Shown here piece after piece: positions 6,363-6,468 of a DNA stretch of 6,468 bases. The first letter of the stretch is position 1, and the number at the start of each line of letters is the position of its first letter. A model generated the notes under the pieces. It worked only from the letters and a program-made list of their open reading frames with translations, was not told where the DNA came from and did not search any database. A program made the position numbers and the translations under genes. Location of the stretch: the NCBI GenBank assembly GCA_031265345.1, contig JAISCU010000281.1, positions 1 through 6,468 of the forward strand, read 5' to 3'. Source of the stretch: Bifidobacteriaceae bacterium. Its GTDB lineage: Bacteria > Actinomycetota > Actinomycetes > Actinomycetales > WQXJ01.

Positions 6363-6468
6363 CTCAACTGTCGTCGGGTGGCTGAACTGGCATGGCTGTC
6401 CGCGCCGAGTCGCATAGAACCTTCCTGACGAATCGGCCCGCATTCCAGATTCGCGGCCCAGAGGGATT
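6363..6468. other. Short region without a supported gene
   Basis: These 106 bases follow the helix-turn-helix stop. A plus-strand frame from ATG at 6392 stays open to the window edge (25 codons, beginning MAVRAESHRT). It could be the start of another gene but is too short to judge, and no clear ribosome binding site precedes it. A 6-base inverted repeat, CGAATC (6429-6434) with GATTCG (6448-6453), is too weak to call a terminator or attachment site. Confidence 0.4.

Noticed and set aside
6429..6453. CGAATC/GATTCG inverted repeat as terminator or attachment site
   Set aside because: Only 6-base arms with a 13-base spacer and no T-run. No second copy was noticed in the window.

Overview
The window is high-G+C DNA with frequent GTG starts and a sortase-anchored (LPXTG) surface protein. 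This points to a Gram-positive actinomycete (Actinomycetota). I infer the lineage from these traits and cannot assign a genus. Two orphan-looking DNA methyltransferases beside a large cell-wall protein suggest a mobile element (integrative conjugative element, plasmid or prophage remnant). No integrase, relaxase, transfer or capsid gene lies in the window to prove it.

Minus strand, about 5756 down to 1, one operon. It reads a 1434-residue secreted, modular, LPRTG-anchored surface protein (5756-1452), then a phage-type N6-adenine DNA methyltransferase (1455-1042), then a cytosine-C5 DNA methyltransferase (1045-1). Both junctions are 4-base GTGA overlaps, so the methyltransferases are probably translated by coupling to the gene before them. 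The cytosine methyltransferase reading frame is broken: motifs I, IV, VI and VIII lie in one frame, ending in a stop at 386. The conserved C-terminal part lies in another frame, running to the stop at position 1. The shift falls at about 403-421.

Divergent control region, 5757-5866. About 110 bases separate the surface-protein gene from plus-strand genes. It holds a clear ribosome binding site for the surface protein and a compact set of CAGGTG/CACCTG inverted repeats that could be an operator.

Plus strand, 5867-6362. A 44-residue basic, helical small protein (5867-6001) overlaps by 8 bases a 122-residue protein with a probable helix-turn-helix (5994-6362). The latter is a candidate regulator of the divergent operon. 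Its last 20 to 25 codons differ in base use from the rest and may mark a truncation or junction. The final 106 bases hold no gene I can support.

Working model (inference): the regulator pair controls an operon that displays a long adhesive or mating-type stalk on the cell wall and also methylates DNA, as a mobile element might do to pass between cells and survive host restriction.
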